A DNA stretch of 64,000 bases from Desulfobacterales bacterium (GCA_028277765.1 JANQFQ010000076.1:41905-105904); one strand, 5' to 3'. Counted from the first letter of the stretch, positions 1 to 8,933 are shown. Program-made: numbers and translations. The notes: a model not told the origin generated them from the sequence alone.

Positions 1-181
1 CTTTTTCGCCCATGATTTTAGCCATTTTCTGATGAAACGCAAATCCTTCGTCATCAGAGTAGGTCGCTTCAAACCCGCCGCCGTGTTTAAATATCGTTGG
101 GGCTTCTTTCATAGCATCAGCGAAAAAATCCTCATAATACTCTTTAAGTTCCAATTCTTCTTTAGTTAACTTAAAATCCAT
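1..181 (-). CDS. Acyl-CoA dehydrogenase, N-terminal fragment cut by window edge
   Basis: Only the first 60 codons are present; the gene continues beyond position 1. The ATG read leftwards from 181 follows a strong AAGGAGGAA ribosome site seven bases away. The protein starts MDFKLTKEEL and has the charged N-terminal helix usual for acyl-CoA dehydrogenases, FAD enzymes that introduce the alpha-beta double bond of acyl-CoA thioesters. The segment GGGFEATYSDDEG fits a subgroup common in sulfate reducers, but substrate cannot be told from so little. It is divergent from the LprI/ankyrin gene to its right. The CoA-transferases and FabK-like flavoprotein 5-8 kb away suggest an acyl-CoA neighbourhood (inference). 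Confidence 0.7.
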   Translation of the reverse strand, partial: MDFKLTKEELELKEYYEDFFADAMKEAPTIFKHGGGFEATYSDDEGFAFHQKMAKIMGEK

Positions 182-562
182 AAAAATTCCTCCTTCAAGA
201 ACCGTTGACTTCCTTTTTTATTGTTAGTCTTCGGCCCCCAAGGTATGTACAACATACCTGTGTTTAAATTTATTAATTTATTGATTTTATTAGTTTTAAA
301 TATTATTTAAGTCCTTTGTTAAATTTAAGCTAAAAAGCATTACATACTTGTTTTAGGCTTTTTTTGTCAAGATAATAATTGCTTAATAGCACGCGGACAG
401 AACGGATTTCACGGATTTTCGCAGATAAATTCTTTATCCATCCATAAAGATCGGTTGCATCTGCGTATTTAGTGTTTTATTACTCTATTATAAAGAGATA
501 AAAACAAGAATACTCGACAGATTGAACATTAACCGTCCGATTATATATGGGGAATTATAACT
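182..562. other. Intergenic region between divergent genes, with a dispersed repeat fragment
   Basis: 381 bases without a gene. It is AT-rich and separates two divergent genes, so both promoters should lie here; no clear -35/-10 pair could be picked. At 391-428 is a fragment of the 'acggatttcacggatttt' type, a phrase that recurs in this window (see 5974-6015) and is known as a dispersed non-coding repeat in many bacterial genomes. Confidence 0.5.
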
Positions 563-2308
563 ATGAGATATGTACGGTTTACAATTATTTGTTCGTTTTT
601 GTTAATAATGACTGTAGCCTCAGCAGATTTTGTTTGTCTAGCCTCCCCAAGTTTTAATTGCCAGGCAAAATTAAATGATGTTGAAAGAAGTATTTGTGAA
701 AATTCAGATCTTATCAATCTTGATAACCAGCTGAATGAAAAATATCAAACTGTTAAATCATCTCAAAACAGAACAGCCAACAAACAACTTAAATATGACC
801 AGCTTACCTGGCTTAAAAAAAGGAATTCTTCCTGCAGCAAACCAGATAATGTTGCCTGTATTAAGAATATGTATAAAACCAGGGTAAAAATGCTGGATGA
901 AAAAATTGCGTTATTTGGGCAGAAAAGAAAGAAGATTAAAAGTAATCTTTTAAAAAAAGAATATTTTGAACCACAGGATTATCTGGAACTTCTGGACAAT
1001 TTTCATTTGAACAAAAAGACCATAACCGATCTTTTGATAAAAGATAATACTTATTTTTCAAAAACAGTTTTAGTTTATCTGCTCTATTCCCGTGAATTAA
1101 AAGAAGATAAGGACTATTTGAACACGTCCAGATTATTAAAAGAAGCCATGGAAACATTTGATGACCTCAGCACCAGCAGGTTTGAATATAAGAGTGTTTC
1201 AAAAGAAGAGGTATTACGATTATTCAGATATGTATTTGAGAAATGCACTATTCCCTGTTCGGTTATTGCGGCATATCCGAAAGACAGTTTTTATTATTTT
1301 GGTTGCTATTGGGGAGGTGGCAGGGATAACTGGCCGTATTTATGTGGAGATTATGATAGTATATTTACAATTGAGCCGGTTAAGGCTTTTCAGACAACCA
1401 TATATGAATTATACGGTGCCACTTGTCACCGTGGATCAATTGAAAGCTGTAAATGGAAGTCTCGTGCTGTTGGAAATATTATATATTCTTTACGCCCTGA
1501 AACTGTGGATGAATCTGATGAAGCGTATATTGCAAATGTTGAAAAGTTTCTTAAGCACTGGTCTCTACAGGGAATATGGAATTTTAATTTATATAAAGAC
1601 TATATGTCCGGTAAAAATAAAGCTGCTTTGAGCTTGACGGGACATTACAGGAAAAAAAACATTAATTTCCCAAAAGGTTATGAAACTCTGGCTAAAAATG
1701 TCATATCTAACTTAATTAAAAGTACCGTATATGTCTCTGCTGATGATTATCAGGAGGAAATGATAGGAAATCTTTTGCCGCATCTTAAGCTTAATGAAGC
1801 TGTGTTATATAAAGAGCCAGAAGATGTTGACAAAATCATCAATTTATATACAGCGAATGAACTGAAAATTAGTCTTTTATTAACAAGTTCGGGATTTCCA
1901 ACAGCAACAAAAAAACTTTTAGATAAAGGGGTTGATTCAAATTTTTGCAACTACTGGGGAAAGTCAGCATTAATGCAGGCCGCTCAATACAGCGATATTG
2001 CATCAGCCAAATTGTTATTAAACAAGGGCGCGAATATCAACGCAAGAACATTTGAACCGGAAAACTCATATTTTATGGCCTTATGCCTTAAGGCGTACTA
2101 TCGGACCGCGATGATGTATGCTGCATGGCAGGGAAATGAAGAAACAATTCTGTTTTTTATGAAAAATGCTCAGGCAAACACATTTAATATTGCAGATACA
2201 AACGGCCACAAGTGGAAAGACTATCTTAAAATAAATACGACGATTTCTAAGGACGCAAAAGATCGCATATTAAACAGATACAAACACATAGAATCTAAGT
2301 TAAAATAA
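563..2308 (+). CDS. Exported LprI-like (DUF1311) protein with C-terminal ankyrin repeats
   Basis: 581 aa. Residues 1-21 are a signal peptide (hydrophobic core ending VASA), so the protein is expected in the periplasm. Residues about 30-115 match the LprI/DUF1311 pattern: Cys-rich, CQAKLNDVERSICE followed by an amphipathic helix with LTWLKKRNSSC and CIKNMYKTRV. The middle (about 120-430) is not recognised. Residues about 433-560 carry ankyrin-like repeats (KKLLDKGVDSNFCNYWGKSA, SAKLLLNKGANINAR, TAMMYAAWQGNEE). LprI proteins are known lysozyme inhibitors; the ankyrins suggest protein binding. The fusion is uncommon. The next gene starts 10 bases downstream, so the two are probably co-transcribed. 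Function unproven. Confidence 0.75.
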   Translation: MRYVRFTIICSFLLIMTVASADFVCLASPSFNCQAKLNDVERSICENSDLINLDNQLNEKYQTVKSSQNRTANKQLKYDQLTWLKKRNSSCSKPDNVACIKNMYKTRVKMLDEKIALFGQKRKKIKSNLLKKEYFEPQDYLELLDNFHLNKKTITDLLIKDNTYFSKTVLVYLLYSRELKEDKDYLNTSRLLKEAMETFDDLSTSRFEYKSVSKEEVLRLFRYVFEKCTIPCSVIAAYPKDSFYYFGCYWGGGRDNWPYLCGDYDSIFTIEPVKAFQTTIYELYGATCHRGSIESCKWKSRAVGNIIYSLRPETVDESDEAYIANVEKFLKHWSLQGIWNFNLYKDYMSGKNKAALSLTGHYRKKNINFPKGYETLAKNVISNLIKSTVYVSADDYQEEMIGNLLPHLKLNEAVLYKEPEDVDKIINLYTANELKISLLLTSSGFPTATKKLLDKGVDSNFCNYWGKSALMQAAQYSDIASAKLLLNKGANINARTFEPENSYFMALCLKAYYRTAMMYAAWQGNEETILFFMKNAQANTFNIADTNGHKWKDYLKINTTISKDAKDRILNRYKHIESKLK

Positions 2309-2318
2309 TATTTTAAAA

Positions 2319-4937
2319 ATGAAATTAATCCAAAACCTTATCATAGTATTGATTCTATTGGCATTGTTTGCCTGCTCGGATCAGCCTTCAGTAACCAACC
2401 CATCAATGGTACATGGACAGCCTGTAACTGATCATAAGGACAGAGACCAGATTCAACAGCCGGTGTTTAAGCTTATAGATCAATTTGAAATCTATGTTGA
2501 CAATGAATCCTCTACCCGTAAAAGATCCTACCTGGATTGGGTTAAACCCTTTAAAGGTAATATTTTTTTTTACAGGTATGATAAAACAGGAAATGCAAAA
2601 GAAATTGTATACTATGATTTCTGGAACAAGAGAATGATTAATCAGTATAAACTGCCGTCCGCACATTCTCATAAATTAATATTGGCAACTGATGATTTTA
2701 TTATCGTATCAATTTATAAGAGGTTCATTGTTTATGATAGTAAAACAACCCAGGTTAAAAAAAAATTTAAAGACCATTTTAAAGGTGCAGTTATATATAA
2801 CCAGGAACTGGTGCTTCATAAATGGTTAGATATGAGCTCATCTGAACTGCAGTTTTATAATCTTAATAGTCTGGCGCGTAACAAAACAATTAAACTGGAC
2901 TGTTATGCCTCGACTCAAAATGATTCTACGTTACTTGCTGTTAACAACCATTTAATTGTCATCACAGGAAAACAGATTTATGTTATAAATGAATCCGGGC
3001 AGGTTGTTCATAAGGTTTATCATCCTGATTCAGGTAGAGGAAATAGTACATGTGGTCTTTTCAGTCCTGTGGCCACAGACACCTATCTGCTGTATAACGG
3101 TTATTGTGGCAAACTGATAGCACTTGACCCTGCAACAGGCATGGAAACTGTCTTTGATTACCTTGATTCTAGGCGGTTTCTTTCTATTGCGAGTGATGAC
3201 TCACTTGTTTTCATTGGCGATCATAACAGTAAACATCCGATAGAGATAATAGATCTAAAACAAAATAAACTTATTTATAAGCTTCCGTTTATATCAAAAC
3301 AGGTTTTTGTATTACAAGGAAAGCTTGTTACCGTTACTAACGAGGACAGGCGGCATACCATATTTAAAATTTATAGTATTAACAGCAAAGCCATACGTTC
3401 AAAAAAATATATTCGTGAGAGCATTACTGCGGCAAATATTGAGGCAAAAGAAGTATACCAGTCCTTTAAAGATGTTTACAAAGCAATTGATATATTGAAA
3501 ACAGCAAATACAGATCTTTTAGTGACGGATTCATATGACATGGAACCACACCTCAGGGCTTCCATTTTGAATAATTACGGATATTTTCTTTTACACAGCT
3601 TTGCGTATTATAAAGACGCGATCCCTGTTTTGGAAAAAGTCGTTGAAATTGCGCCGTCTTCCCATGTTGCATACCTAAACCTGGCAGATGTTTTCTGGAA
3701 GGATTTTCAAAGATCAGGGGATCACAGTAGTGCGAAAAAAGCGGTTGACTATTATAAAACCTATACATCTGTTTTGAAGTCAAATAGAAGGACCGGACCT
3801 CCTATTAAAAGAGATTATAACAAGCAGCGTGTGTCGGAAAGTACATTGCAGGGTATCTATTTTAAATCTACACCAGAAGATAAATGGTTTTTTGAAGATG
3901 ATTTTATCTTCAAAAGTGTCCGTGACTGTTATCAGCCTAATGGCAGCGTTCATATTGACATTCTTGACAGGCAGTCGCTTAAAAAAATTGATTCTATTCC
4001 CATCATATTATGTGATGGCCAGGAGGACCGTATCTCTAATATTGTTACTGCAGACGGGAAACTGTTTGTTTCAACGGTATGGCGCTATAAAGATCCAGAA
4101 AGAAATGGCATTTATATTTTTGATATAACAAGCAGAGCGCTTTTACAAAAAAGGAGCTTAAAAGAAGACCAGGGGATCAACCATTTATTTTTGGTGTCAG
4201 AGATGGTGTGGGCGGGAAATACCCGATTCAGCTTAATTGCTCCAAAAACACTTGAAGTTATAAAAGAGGTGGTGACTCTACCACCATTGATAGTGAATGC
4301 TCCGGAATTTGTTAAGCGAAAATACTTAGAAAAATTCAATTCCACGGAAAACCCTTCACATTTAGAAACATTTATAGGCTGTATAGGTGCAAGCAATCAA
4401 TATTTGGCAATAAAAGAGAATAGTCATAAAATAAATTTTTTGGATTTGAATACTTTTGAATCATCGGCCACGTATGAAGGAGATTTTTCCAGTTTACAAT
4501 TTCTGGCTGATCCTGGAAGAGTAGCTGTTTTTTCATCTGAAAACGAAGAAATAACGCTTACTGTTTTTGATATAAAGAAAAAGGGAAAAACAATACTCCT
4601 GAAAAAGCCCTTGGAAGACACATATAGAAGATATTCAAGATCTAAAGATACTAATCTGCATCTAACATCTAATTCAGAGTATATCTTTATTGGCACTGGT
4701 CGCGACTTTGTCGTTTACGACATGAACACCTATCAAGAGTTAATATATTTTAGACATATTGTTCCAGGACATAATTCAGACATTCAGAGCGAAACAAAAA
4801 ATGATCGTATTACCCGTCTACTTGTTGATCATGGCCGCCTTTTAATTTTTACGTATAACAGTCCAAACAGCAGAGCAGTTGACATATCAGTGATAAAGAA
4901 TATGATTGGCGCAGACATTAAAACAAAAGACAAATAA
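2319..4937 (+). CDS. Lipoprotein with beta-propeller-like halves and a TPR segment
   Basis: 872 aa. The N-terminus has a type II signal with lipobox ALFAC (Cys19 followed by Ser, no Asp at +2), so an outer-membrane destination is likely. Residues about 40-370 and 510-860 are rich in short beta-strand phrases of the propeller type (YDSKTTQVKKKF, IDLKQNKLIYKLP, FDITSRALLQKRS, YDMNTYQEL). Between them, about 400-490, is a TPR-like helical stretch (YKDAIPVLEKVVEIAPSS). It follows the LprI/ankyrin gene by 10 bases and overlaps the next start by one base (TAATG). Both proteins are exported and look like protein-binding scaffolds, so joint action in the envelope is plausible but inferred. No enzymatic motif is visible. 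Confidence 0.65.
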   Translation: MKLIQNLIIVLILLALFACSDQPSVTNPSMVHGQPVTDHKDRDQIQQPVFKLIDQFEIYVDNESSTRKRSYLDWVKPFKGNIFFYRYDKTGNAKEIVYYDFWNKRMINQYKLPSAHSHKLILATDDFIIVSIYKRFIVYDSKTTQVKKKFKDHFKGAVIYNQELVLHKWLDMSSSELQFYNLNSLARNKTIKLDCYASTQNDSTLLAVNNHLIVITGKQIYVINESGQVVHKVYHPDSGRGNSTCGLFSPVATDTYLLYNGYCGKLIALDPATGMETVFDYLDSRRFLSIASDDSLVFIGDHNSKHPIEIIDLKQNKLIYKLPFISKQVFVLQGKLVTVTNEDRRHTIFKIYSINSKAIRSKKYIRESITAANIEAKEVYQSFKDVYKAIDILKTANTDLLVTDSYDMEPHLRASILNNYGYFLLHSFAYYKDAIPVLEKVVEIAPSSHVAYLNLADVFWKDFQRSGDHSSAKKAVDYYKTYTSVLKSNRRTGPPIKRDYNKQRVSESTLQGIYFKSTPEDKWFFEDDFIFKSVRDCYQPNGSVHIDILDRQSLKKIDSIPIILCDGQEDRISNIVTADGKLFVSTVWRYKDPERNGIYIFDITSRALLQKRSLKEDQGINHLFLVSEMVWAGNTRFSLIAPKTLEVIKEVVTLPPLIVNAPEFVKRKYLEKFNSTENPSHLETFIGCIGASNQYLAIKENSHKINFLDLNTFESSATYEGDFSSLQFLADPGRVAVFSSENEEITLTVFDIKKKGKTILLKKPLEDTYRRYSRSKDTNLHLTSNSEYIFIGTGRDFVVYDMNTYQELIYFRHIVPGHNSDIQSETKNDRITRLLVDHGRLLIFTYNSPNSRAVDISVIKNMIGADIKTKDK

Positions 4938-5929
4938 TGAAAACAAGGGTATGCGACATACTAAATATTAAATATCCGATTATCCAGGGTGGTATGCTCT
5001 GGCTTGCGGATGTAAACCTTGCTTCAGCTGTTTCCAATGCAGGAGGGCTTGGTGTCATCAGCCCTTATGCAGGAATGGCCAAAGATGGCGAGCCTCTGGA
5101 AAATCTTGAGATTCAGATAGATAAAGCAGGGGTATTGACTGACAGTCCCTTTGGGGTAAATATCCCGCTAGATCTGAAACAATCTGGGAGCCTTATAGAT
5201 TTGATAATAAAAAAAGATGTCAATATTGTTATCACAGCAGCTGGTAATCCTGGCGATTATACTGAGCTGTTGAAGAATAACGGGAAAATAGTACTGCACG
5301 TAGTAAGTACTGTCAGACAGGCGAAAAAAGCTGAAGAGAGTGGTATTGATGCTGTTATTGCAGAAGGATTTGAAGCAGCAGGTCATATTGGTGCAGATGA
5401 GCTTACCCTTTTTTCACTTATTCCCCAGGTTGCAGACGCCATTAGTATGCCTGTTATTGCTGCAGGGGGTATTAGCGACACAAGGGGTTTTGTTGCAGCA
5501 ATGGCTCTTGGCGCGGAAGGAGTCCAGATGGGTACCCGGTTTGTCGCTGTTGATGAGAACCCTGCTGCAAAAGAATACAAACAGGCCATCATAGATGCTG
5601 ATGATACAGGTACTATCGTGACCTCAAGGAGTATATCGCCCGCTCGGAGCCTGAAAACAGTCTTTTCACAGCAGCTTACGGAAATGGACCGGTCCAATGC
5701 ATCTACTGAAGACATCCGAAAATTTATAGGATATCGCCGTTCACCAGATGCCCAGCTTGACGGCCGTCTTGACCAGGGTGAAGCGTTTGCAGGCGAATCC
5801 GCGGGACTGATAAAAAAGGTAGTGTCGGCGGCTATGGTTGTGGAGGAGATTGTGGAGGGATATGAAAAGGTGGTGACAAAGATTGAGAGATTGAAAAAAA
5901 CATTATTTAACAAGGATACACAGGATTAA
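4937..5929 (+). CDS. FabK/nitronate monooxygenase family FMN protein
   Basis: 330 aa TIM-barrel flavoprotein. Hallmarks: IIQGGMLWLAD near the start, SNAGGLGVIS, PFGVNIPL, AEGFEAAGHIG around residue 143, IAAGGISDTRG and GAEGVQMGTRF (phosphate-binding loop for FMN). The family holds enoyl-ACP reductase II (FabK) and nitronate monooxygenases; the GHIG motif and the start resemble FabK, but the two activities cannot be separated here. Its start codon overlaps the stop of the preceding lipoprotein gene (TAATG). The last eight codons and the stop lie within a perfect 26-bp inverted repeat arm, so the C-terminus (FNKDTQD) is written by a repeat. Two CoA-transferase genes follow, hinting at acyl-CoA or fatty acid metabolism. 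Confidence 0.85.
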   Translation: MKTRVCDILNIKYPIIQGGMLWLADVNLASAVSNAGGLGVISPYAGMAKDGEPLENLEIQIDKAGVLTDSPFGVNIPLDLKQSGSLIDLIIKKDVNIVITAAGNPGDYTELLKNNGKIVLHVVSTVRQAKKAEESGIDAVIAEGFEAAGHIGADELTLFSLIPQVADAISMPVIAAGGISDTRGFVAAMALGAEGVQMGTRFVAVDENPAAKEYKQAIIDADDTGTIVTSRSISPARSLKTVFSQQLTEMDRSNASTEDIRKFIGYRRSPDAQLDGRLDQGEAFAGESAGLIKKVVSAAMVVEEIVEGYEKVVTKIERLKKTLFNKDTQD

Positions 5930-5970
5930 AAAAATATCCTGTTCATCCTGTGTATCCTTGTTAAATAATG
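5901..5970. repeat. Perfect 26-bp inverted repeat at the 3' end of the FabK-like gene
   Basis: Arms 5901-5926 and 5945-5970 are exact reverse complements, separated by 18 bases. The left arm contains the last codons of the FabK-like gene. The phrase 'tcctgtgtatccttgtt' is typical of a dispersed non-coding repeat family. The transcript would form a very stable hairpin, possibly protecting or ending the upstream message. Confidence 0.85.
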
Positions 5971-5973
5971 TTT

Positions 5974-6015
5974 TGATCCGTGAAAATCAGTGACATCCGC
6001 GTCATCCGTGTGCTA
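5974..6015. repeat. Dispersed 'atccgtgaaaatcagtg' type repeat
   Basis: Contains 'gatccgtgaaaatcagtg' followed by 'catccgcgtcatccgtgtg', the same phrase family as 391-428. It lies between the FabK-like gene and the first CoA-transferase and is non-coding. Confidence 0.55.
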
Positions 6016-6030
6016 TATCAATAAAATACA

Positions 6031-7221
6031 ATGCTACAAAATCTTCAAATACTCGACCTTGCTGATGAAAAGGCTTCGTTTTGTTCGCGGCTTCTTTCAG
6101 ATATGGGCGCGCGGGTGATCAAGGTGGAACCGCCGGGTGGTTCATCTTCAAGAAAACAGGCTTCTTTTATAAACAGCACGCCAGGTCTTGAAAACAGCCT
6201 CCCCTTTTTATTTAGCAATAGTGGAAAACTCAGCATTACCCTGGATATGGGAAACAAGGCAGGCCAGGAACTCTTTTTCAGACTTCTTGAAAAAACAGAT
6301 GCTGTCATAGAAGCGTTTGAACCCGGATATATGGCAGAAATCGGACTCGGATTTGACGCTTTAATCAAAAAGAAACCAGACATTATCATGGCATCTGTAA
6401 CCGGCTTTGGTCAAACCGGCCCTAAAAGCGCCTATAAAGCCTGCGGTCTTATTGCCGAAGCAGCCGGCGGACAGATGCATGTGACTGGTTCACCTTTAGA
6501 TCAGCCCCTTAAGTCGCATGGTGACCAGCCATTTTATACGGCCTCACTATTCGCGGGGATAAGCATCCTCCTGGCGCTTAGAAAAAAGAAACAGACAGGG
6601 AAAGGTGACCATATTGATATCTCTCTACAGGAGGCTGTGACATCTACCCTTGAGCATGTAATGGTCAGGTATTTTTCTGAAAACAGGATATCTCAAAGAC
6701 AGGGCAGCCAAAACTGGAACAATGCTTTCTGCATCCTGCCGTGCAAAGACGGCTTTGTTCAGATATCCTTGTTTCAGCAGTGGGACACACTTTCTGAGTG
6801 GCTGGCATCTGAGGGTATGGCTGAGGATCTCTTGGAAGCTAAATGGAAGGAGAGGGATTTTCGTGAAGAAAACCGTGAGCATATTGTACAGGTCTTAGAG
6901 AAATGGACCCAACAGCACACGGTTAAAGAACTGATCGATCTTTCCCAGCTGATGCGACTCCCATGGGCGCCGGTACAAAAGCCCACACAGGTTCTTGAAT
7001 GCCCGCATCTTAAAGAACGCGGGTTTTTCATAGATATGGAACACTCGGAAACAAGTAAAATGATTAAAGTCCCAGGAATGCCGTTCAGGTCAGGTACAAT
7101 ACCGCTGAATACGGGCAAATACGCACCTCGGGTCGGCGAGCACAACAAACAGATATATGTTGAAGAGCTGGGAATAACAGAAGACGAACTTAAGCAGTTA
7201 GCTAAAAAAAGTATTATCTAG
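6031..7221 (+). CDS. Family III (CaiB/BaiF-like) CoA-transferase, catalytic Asp missing
   Basis: 396 aa, normal length for the family. Recognised by LLSDMGARVIKVEPPGG, the MASVTGFGQTGP motif and TGKGDHIDISLQEA. Family III enzymes move CoA between carboxylic acids through an enzyme-Asp anhydride; the Asp lies 21 residues before the TGxG motif (formyl-CoA transferase Asp169, GDSNTG). Counting back here gives Phe in QPFYTASLFAG, and no Asp sits at that point. So this subunit is either inactive alone or uses another residue. The next gene is a paralogue that keeps the Asp, suggesting a mixed complex (inference). The gene is preceded by repeats and has no clear ribosome site. Confidence 0.85.
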   Translation: MLQNLQILDLADEKASFCSRLLSDMGARVIKVEPPGGSSSRKQASFINSTPGLENSLPFLFSNSGKLSITLDMGNKAGQELFFRLLEKTDAVIEAFEPGYMAEIGLGFDALIKKKPDIIMASVTGFGQTGPKSAYKACGLIAEAAGGQMHVTGSPLDQPLKSHGDQPFYTASLFAGISILLALRKKKQTGKGDHIDISLQEAVTSTLEHVMVRYFSENRISQRQGSQNWNNAFCILPCKDGFVQISLFQQWDTLSEWLASEGMAEDLLEAKWKERDFREENREHIVQVLEKWTQQHTVKELIDLSQLMRLPWAPVQKPTQVLECPHLKERGFFIDMEHSETSKMIKVPGMPFRSGTIPLNTGKYAPRVGEHNKQIYVEELGITEDELKQLAKKSII

Positions 7222-7230
7222 CAAAAGGAT

Positions 7231-7302
7231 GGTGGGCACAGCCCACCCTACGAAGTTGGTACCCAAAACTGTATGCCTCCCGTAGGGTGGGCTGTGCCCA
7301 CC
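7231..7302. repeat. Paired 22-bp inverted repeat of the GGTGGGCACAGCCCACC family
   Basis: Arms 7231-7252 and 7281-7302 are exact reverse complements with a 28-base spacer; each arm is itself a palindrome (GGTGGGC-aca-GCCCACC). Copies or partial copies recur at 17365, 58731 and 61347. It may act as a bidirectional hairpin behind the first CoA-transferase gene. Confidence 0.85.
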
Positions 7303-7538
7303 AAACTGATAAGGGGCGGGAAAAAGATAGAAGCATGTAAGAGATGGAGGATTTAAGCCCCACAGGGGCGGGATTATCCCGCTTAAGAGACTTTGCGCCT
7401 TAGCGTCTTTTTGCAGTGAAACGGAAATCCCGCTATCCGGGGGCGTGAAAACGTCTGTGTTTATCTGTGTGGGTCTGTGGCTAAAATGTTTTTAAAAATT
7501 AGTGCCAATTCGTGCAATTTGTGGCTAAAAAAATAAAA
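7303..7538. other. Intergenic stretch with degenerate dispersed repeats
   Basis: With the palindrome at 7231-7302 this makes about 317 bases without a gene. It holds phrases seen elsewhere in the window: 'actttgcgccttagcgtc' near 7391 (compare about 60010) and 'ttagtgccaattcgtgca' near 7500. The GTG at 7512 belongs to the latter phrase and is unlikely to be a start codon. Confidence 0.5.
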
Positions 7539-8723
7539 ATGGACAATAACATTTTAAAAGACATAAGGGTATTAGATTTCACGCGAGTACTGGCTGGTCC
7601 GTTTGCTACAAGGATCCTGGCTGATTTTGGTGCTGAAGTCATAAAGGTACAGTCAGCATCCACGGCAACCGGGGCGGAATCAAATGACGGTGGATACTTT
7701 AACTACTGGAACCGGAACAAGAAGAGCATTACCCTTAACCTGAATAACATTGAAGCTATCGATATTATTCTACAACTTGCTGAAGTCAGTGATGTGATCA
7801 TCGAAAACTTTTCATCGCGTGTGATGACTAATTTTGGATTGAATTTCAAAAAACTAAAAGAGGTTAATCCGGATATTATCATGGCCAGCATGACCGGCTT
7901 CGGCCAGACAGGTCCTTGGAAGGACTATGTGGCGTTTGGCCCCACAGTTCAGTCGTTTGGAGGGCTCAATTATCTTACATCGTATGATGACAGCTCTCCG
8001 GTTGGTATGGGATTTTCATATGCAGATCCTGTTGTGGGTCTTTACGGCGCGTTTGCCGTACTTGCCGCCCTTGAGCACAGGGACAACACAGGTGAGGGAC
8101 AGTACATCGATATCTCGGGTTACGAGGCGGTTTGCGCATCTATTGGCCCCTCTCTTATGGAGGCATATGCTAATACGGGTGACGTTTTTCCGCATGGTAA
8201 CAGCCCAGGACATACGAAGGCGGCTCCTTATGGGTGCTTTAGGTGCGATGGTGATGATAAGTGGTGTGTTATCGCGGTTTATGATGACAATGAATGGGAA
8301 GCTTTGAAAAAAGTCGTTCATGTAAAAGGACTTTCAGACAAACGGTTTTTGTCTTCTCAGCTAAGAAGTGAAAACCTTGACGAGCTGCATGCTGTTATTG
8401 AAGCGTGGACACTGGAACACACATGTGAAGAGGTTGAACAGATACTCCAAATGGCAGGGATCCATGCCCATGCTGTACAAAACGCCAAAGACCTGGCTGG
8501 CGATCCGCATCTTCAGGCGGCTGGATTTTTTATAAGCCTTGGCCATCCGGTTCTTGGAAAAACAATTTCTGACACCACCCCGTTAAAACCTGACAAAAAG
8601 TCGATCTCATCATGGAAAAGCGCCCCTCTGTTAGGGGAAGACAACGATTATGTTTACATGGATCTTCTTGGTTTTTCTGAAGAAAAGATGAAGGATTATG
8701 TTGAAAGAGGGATTATTGGTTAA
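7539..8723 (+). CDS. Family III (CaiB/BaiF-like) CoA-transferase, active-site Asp present
   Basis: 394 aa. VLDFTRVLAGPFATRILADF at the N-terminus is the family signature; MASMTGFGQTGP and TGEGQYIDISGYEA follow. The catalytic Asp is in YADPVVG, exactly 21 residues before TGEG, as in formyl-CoA transferase. The start is placed at ATG 7539 (MDNNILKD); an in-frame GTG at 7512 lies in a dispersed repeat, and neither has a good ribosome site. It is a paralogue of the preceding gene. Substrate is unknown; the acyl-CoA dehydrogenase and FabK-like genes nearby point to acyl-CoA chemistry. Confidence 0.88.
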   Translation: MDNNILKDIRVLDFTRVLAGPFATRILADFGAEVIKVQSASTATGAESNDGGYFNYWNRNKKSITLNLNNIEAIDIILQLAEVSDVIIENFSSRVMTNFGLNFKKLKEVNPDIIMASMTGFGQTGPWKDYVAFGPTVQSFGGLNYLTSYDDSSPVGMGFSYADPVVGLYGAFAVLAALEHRDNTGEGQYIDISGYEAVCASIGPSLMEAYANTGDVFPHGNSPGHTKAAPYGCFRCDGDDKWCVIAVYDDNEWEALKKVVHVKGLSDKRFLSSQLRSENLDELHAVIEAWTLEHTCEEVEQILQMAGIHAHAVQNAKDLAGDPHLQAAGFFISLGHPVLGKTISDTTPLKPDKKSISSWKSAPLLGEDNDYVYMDLLGFSEEKMKDYVERGIIG

Positions 8724-8780
8724 CGTATTTTAAATGCCTAAAGTAAAAATATAGTGCCTAAAGTGCCTAAAATGCGCTAA

Positions 8781-8933
8781 AGTGCCTAAAGTTGTGGAAT
8801 TCTGCCATTTATATTTTAAAAAAGCAGAGCAAAGCGATATTACAAGGCACTATAGAGCACTTTTTTAAACCCGATCACGACCACGACTTTTTTAAAACTG
8901 ACAGAGCGAAGCGATACATCAACTTTAGGCACT
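8781..8933. repeat. MITE-like element with 13-bp terminal inverted repeats
   Basis: AGTGCCTAAAGTT at 8781-8793 is mirrored by AACTTTAGGCACT at 8921-8933. Inside are two related copies of 'cagagcgaagcgata' (about 8826 and 8902) and 'gatcacgaccacgacttt'. The same words in opposite orientation ('gtggtatcgcttcgctctg') occur at 23660-24005 and 35810-36060. No coding capacity; no transposase in the window. Confidence 0.7.

Noticed and set aside
5383..5913. 176-codon antisense frame inside the FabK-like gene
   Set aside because: Opposes clear flavoprotein motifs and shows no independent signal.
7512..7538. GTG start for the second CoA-transferase
   Set aside because: Falls in a dispersed 'caattcgtgcaatttgtgg' phrase and adds residues not found in the family.
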